DNA from: JBBTTS01 sp038064135
GTDB lineage: Bacteria; Patescibacteriota; Saccharimonadia; Saccharimonadales; OMJO01
DNA: 52,525 bases
Direction: 5' to 3'
Assembly: GCA_038064135.1 (NCBI GenBank)
Contig: JBBTTS010000013.1
Span: 1-52,525 of the forward strand
Notes under the pieces: model-generated
What the model was told of the DNA's origin: nothing
The model's database searches: none
Seen by the model: only the letters and a program-made list of their open reading frames with translations
Program-made: the position numbers and the translations under genes
In this document: positions 50,698 to 52,525 of the stretch, in pieces
Numbering within the stretch: the first letter of the stretch is position 1
Layout of the letters: each line of letters opens with the position of its first letter

Positions 50698-50706
50698 AAT
50701 CTCAAC
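50698..50706. repeat. Terminal motif copy b, promoter end of unit 2
   Basis: Reads GTTGAGATTGTGG on the minus strand; pairs with copy d. Confidence 0.7.
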
Positions 50707-50741
50707 GTGCTAACTTGTTGGTCTCCCAAAAAGTCAACTGC

Positions 50742-50747
50742 ATTATA
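50742..50747 (-). promoter_or_regulatory. -10 box of unit 2
   Basis: A perfect TATAAT on the minus strand, 36 nt before terminal motif copy b. Transcription would start near 50735, so the motif lies inside the RNA. A weak TGGGCA sits 17 nt upstream. Confidence 0.55.
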
Positions 50748-50777
50748 CCTGTTGGACCATATTTTGCCCAGCTAAAC

Positions 50778-50800
50778 AAAAAACGCCCTTGTTAAGGGCG
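50778..50800 (-). terminator. Terminator of unit 1
   Basis: Perfect 7-bp stem (50784-50790 and 50794-50800) with a 3-nt loop, followed on the minus strand by six T (50783 to 50778). A textbook intrinsic terminator placed just outside copy c. Confidence 0.85.
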
Positions 50801-50822
50801 CCGAATAATTCTTGGGTGATGC

Positions 50823-50831
50823 GTTGAGATT
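50823..50831. repeat. Terminal motif copy c, terminator end of unit 1
   Basis: Plus-strand GTTGAGATTAT; its reverse complement pairs with copy a over 12 bases. Confidence 0.7.
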
Positions 50832-50846
50832 ATAGCTAGTAAGGGC

Positions 50847-50919
50847 GAGGTGGCCGGTGGGGCCTGGGTGTCGACATCTGTCGAACGTGCGAATGCACAC
50901 ACCCAAGCCCCTTGGCCTC
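50847..50919. repeat. Subterminal hairpin of unit 1, terminator side
   Basis: An imperfect long stem: 50865-50871 with 50899-50905 (7 bp, perfect), 50859-50862 with 50908-50911, and GC-rich outer pairs. It overlaps the stop codon of the 196-aa ORF. Confidence 0.6.
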
Positions 50920-51508
50920 AGTCGTCGAGCGCTTCCCACGTACGCAGGTCTTCCACTACGTGGAATCCGCAGAAACCGTTGCCCGCGAAGGCCGCATGCA
51001 CGTTAAGGCTACCTTCGCTTGTCCAACCAGCCTCATCCATCTCGAGAGTGGGGTCGGTAGGGCATAGAAACGCAAATGCCTCAAAGATCGAAGAACATCC
51101 GGTTGGGCCCACGCAGCCGCACTCGATGAGCGCGAGTTCGTGCACCTCGTCGATGACAGGCTCCTCGTCATTGAAGCTGGTGATGAGCTCCTCGAGCAAG
51201 TCGGCGGCTGGGCCGTCGTCCTCGAAGGTCTCGGCACCGCCATACATCATTGCAGCCAACTCACGCGCTTCCATGCGCTTTGTGCGCCCACCAGCTCGCA
51301 CACGGGCACGGACCACGCGATCGCGTGTCCGCTCACGCGGCACGCCATGGCTGGCATTCTCCCGTCCGTCTCTGTGACACACCGCCAGGGCGACCTGACG
51401 TTTGCGCTGACGACGCAAAGATGCGATGAAATCGCCGTCCTGCGCCAACTCGAGCATTTGCTCGAGCACGTCGATCGGCTTGGGCCGATCTTGCTGCTTC
51501 TGGGACAT
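50918..51508 (-). CDS. 196-aa acidic GC-rich protein of unknown function (unit 1)
   Basis: Starts at Met 51508 after AAGGGGG; the frame is open to 51580 but that part is taken up by the leader hairpin. A basic N-terminal third (residues about 30-80, many Arg) precedes an acidic C-terminal part with a Cys-rich patch (IECGCVGPTGCSS). Third codon positions are mostly G or C, unlike the neighbours. No family recognised. It is the only ORF of unit 1. Confidence 0.6.
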   Translation of the reverse strand: MSQKQQDRPKPIDVLEQMLELAQDGDFIASLRRQRKRQVALAVCHRDGRENASHGVPRERTRDRVVRARVRAGGRTKRMEARELAAMMYGGAETFEDDGPAADLLEELITSFNDEEPVIDEVHELALIECGCVGPTGCSSIFEAFAFLCPTDPTLEMDEAGWTSEGSLNVHAAFAGNGFCGFHVVEDLRTWEALDD

Positions 51509-51561
51509 AGAGTCCCCCTTCTTTTTCTTCTCCGTACCAACTTGGCTGGATGCATCTTCCC

Positions 51562-51615
51562 CCTTGGAAGAATCCAGCATCTAATGGGCAAGTTAGGTGC
51601 TCGATTCTTCCAAGG
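51562..51615. repeat. Subterminal hairpin of unit 1, promoter side
   Basis: 13 perfect outer pairs (51562-51574 with 51603-51615) and 9 inner pairs with one wobble (51576-51584 with 51593-51601), leaving an 8-nt loop: a 22-bp stem with one mismatch. Confidence 0.85.
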
Positions 51616-51627
51616 TTGAATAACCAT

Positions 51628-51636
51628 AATCTCAAC
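51628..51636. repeat. Terminal motif copy a, promoter end of unit 1
   Basis: Reads GTTGAGATTATGGTTAT on the minus strand, which differs from copy d only by AT against GC after GATT. Confidence 0.7.
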
Positions 51637-51743
51637 GTTCGTTGCTTCCGAGTCCATTGTTCGCTTGTTAGCAAAGGTGGACTCCAGGAAACAAAGGCAA
51701 TTTAACCACACAACATAAATACTAGTTGGTTAAATTGGCACAA

Positions 51744-51749
51744 ATTATA
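51744..51749 (-). promoter_or_regulatory. -10 box of unit 1
   Basis: A perfect TATAAT on the minus strand with a TTGAAA 16 nt upstream. The transcript would begin near 51737 with a leader of ~230 nt before the ORF. Confidence 0.6.
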
Positions 51750-51811
51750 CTCTTATTTCCCCACTTTTCAACTACTTTTGTCAAATTGTGGCAAGTGACT
51801 AATTTTTATGT

Positions 51812-51817
51812 TATAAT
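51812..51817 (+). promoter_or_regulatory. -10 box of the 179-aa gene (leaderless)
   Basis: A perfect TATAAT lies 6 nt before the ATG at 51824. Confidence 0.6.
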
Positions 51818-51823
51818 AAATAT

Positions 51824-52363
51824 ATGGAAGTACCCGCCGATGCCTCACCGGAGCGCACCACACTAAGACATCTAGATTTGTTCCCAATGCCAGAAGACTG
51901 GGATGCGCTGCAGGGCGGTAAACCACGGGTTTTCAGAAGTACCCGTAACCCAAACGCAGTTTGGCAGGTCGTACATGTGTACGAACAACATTCCGATGCA
52001 AAAAAAAGGTTCAAGAGCGGGATAATAGTGCCGACAATTCCACCACATCTTTCCCATTCTGGTAGACTAGAATTATCACATAAAATGATCGAGCGAGAAG
52101 ATTGGGAAGGAAATTCTATAAGAAGAAACTTTTCAATCCCTTCTATGATGGACAGAACTGTACACGGTGATATTTGTAAAGATCGAAGTTTGGGTGTTCA
52201 TGGCGCAGAATATGACCGATTAGCAGATCAAACTGCTTACGAGGCATTTTTGAAACGCATGGAAATACATGGTTACGAAGAAATAATATTTGGTGTAAAT
52301 AATCAAGGTTTTACACTTTCGGCTTATAGTGAAATAGCACCATCTCGTCCGCTACAAAGTTAG
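51824..52363 (+). CDS. Soluble protein of unknown function
   Basis: 179 residues without signal or membrane segments; mixed strand and helix with HGDICKDRSLGVHGAEY near the middle and an AT-rich, native-looking codon choice. The leaderless start is fixed by the TATAAT box. No motif or family recognised. It stands just outside the GC-rich units, transcribed away from them. Confidence 0.6.
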   Translation: MEVPADASPERTTLRHLDLFPMPEDWDALQGGKPRVFRSTRNPNAVWQVVHVYEQHSDAKKRFKSGIIVPTIPPHLSHSGRLELSHKMIEREDWEGNSIRRNFSIPSMMDRTVHGDICKDRSLGVHGAEYDRLADQTAYEAFLKRMEIHGYEEIIFGVNNQGFTLSAYSEIAPSRPLQS

Positions 52364-52403
52364 ATACATTTTTAAATTAAAATATCCGATTTTATACTAA
52401 AAA

Positions 52404-52422
52404 CGACCCAGCTTTAGGGTCG
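52404..52422. terminator. Terminator hairpin near the right edge
   Basis: Perfect 6-bp arms (52404-52409 and 52417-52422). T-rich only on the minus strand (five T), so it best ends a minus-strand transcript entering from beyond the window; it may also end the 179-aa gene. Confidence 0.6.
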
Positions 52423-52525
52423 ATAATGTTTAAATTCTTGGTAGTACAGTATAGATTGCGAAGGTGGGTCAGAGGTGGGAAAGGAGTATCGCTAGAAGCG
52501 ACACAGAACCTTTTTTTAGCCTCCC

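Larger units (their letters stand above)
51509..51823. other. Structured leader of unit 1 and divergent promoter region
   Basis: No gene. From right to left on the minus strand it holds the unit 1 promoter, an inverted repeat (51701-51708/51727-51734), a hairpin (51650-51656/51678-51684), terminal motif copy a, and the large hairpin 51562-51615. The plus strand carries the promoter of the 179-aa gene at its right end. Confidence 0.7.

Noticed and set aside
50850..51619. Overlapping long frames in both strands of unit 1
   Set aside because: High G+C makes stops rare. Only the 196-aa frame has a ribosome site, G/C-rich third codon positions and a terminator behind it.
50141..51636. Integron attC sites as an explanation of the hairpins
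   Set aside because: The arms are near-perfect and lack paired RYYYAAC/GTTRRRY core sites at hairpin ends in the right order; no integrase is seen.
52392..52525. Open frame on the minus strand entering from the right edge (~43 codons)
   Set aside because: A terminator hairpin (52404-52422) would lie inside its end, the sequence shows no recognisable motif, and it is too short to judge.

Overview
The window reads as one dense stretch of a small bacterial genome, most likely a Patescibacteria/CPR member and probably Saccharibacteria (TM7). That placement is an inference from gene content and style; there is no rRNA here to confirm it. The clues are tightly packed housekeeping genes, many short Lys/Pro-rich or single-pass membrane proteins without recognisable family, secreted cell-wall enzymes (Rpf-like, VanY-like, CHAP), a zinc-less DnaG, and many promoters whose -10 box lies 6-10 nt before the start codon (leaderless mRNAs). 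TGA is used as an ordinary stop (for example at 45180-45182), which argues against the recoded Gracilibacteria/Absconditabacteria. No tRNA, rRNA, CRISPR array or recognisable transposase gene was found.

Layout. 1-2298: truB-rpsO-pnp (pnp runs off the left edge). 2327-3203: a GC-rich secreted CHAP/lectin-like protein with a large terminator hairpin. 3434-12630: a degenerate DHH protein, rpsT, holA, mutM, a HAD hydrolase, dut and several unknown membrane or secreted proteins; one of these (11327-12049) is flanked by two related perfect palindromes. 12637-19831: polA, a second sigma-70 factor broken by an assembly gap, and a P-type ATPase with an altered ion site. 19828-25237: a TrmB-type regulator, a CDF-like protein, a phytoene/squalene-synthase-like protein and a polyprenyl diphosphate synthase, and a small kinase. 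25268-28364: a rod-like RNA candidate, then dnaG-rpoD. 28431-36967: cell-wall, redox, osmotic and DNA-repair genes (VanY-like, orn, CapA-like, msrB, mscL, photolyase-like, AlkD-like). 37025-39588: a beta-helix exoprotein and an Rpf-domain protein. 39810-43518: argS, then an operon of CDP-alcohol phosphatidyltransferase, PHP phosphoesterase and CarS-like cytidylyltransferase. 43515-47774: a nucleotidyltransferase, a PIG-L deacetylase next to a mycothiol-isomerase-like protein, a split phosphoglucose/phosphomannose isomerase, and two unknown proteins. 47977-50115: groES-groEL under a CIRCE operator.

The most unusual region is 50141-51750. Two GC-rich transcription units lie on the minus strand. 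Each has its own TATAAT box, and each is bounded by inverted copies of a 9-base sequence (GTTGAGATT ... AATCTCAAC) with a 50-75 nt hairpin just inside each end. The bases just inside the 9-mer differ between the units but still pair within each unit. Between the ends lie ORFs with good ribosome sites (a 196-aa acidic protein; 53-aa and about 40-aa basic proteins) that I cannot assign to a family. This could be a pair of non-autonomous mobile elements or a large structured RNA with embedded ORFs.

Together the genes cover replication and transcription (polA, holA, dnaG, two sigma factors), translation (rpsO, rpsT, truB, argS), RNA and nucleotide turnover (pnp, orn, dut), DNA repair, envelope remodelling and an isoprenoid/phospholipid theme. 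This fits a reduced organism with an elaborate cell surface.
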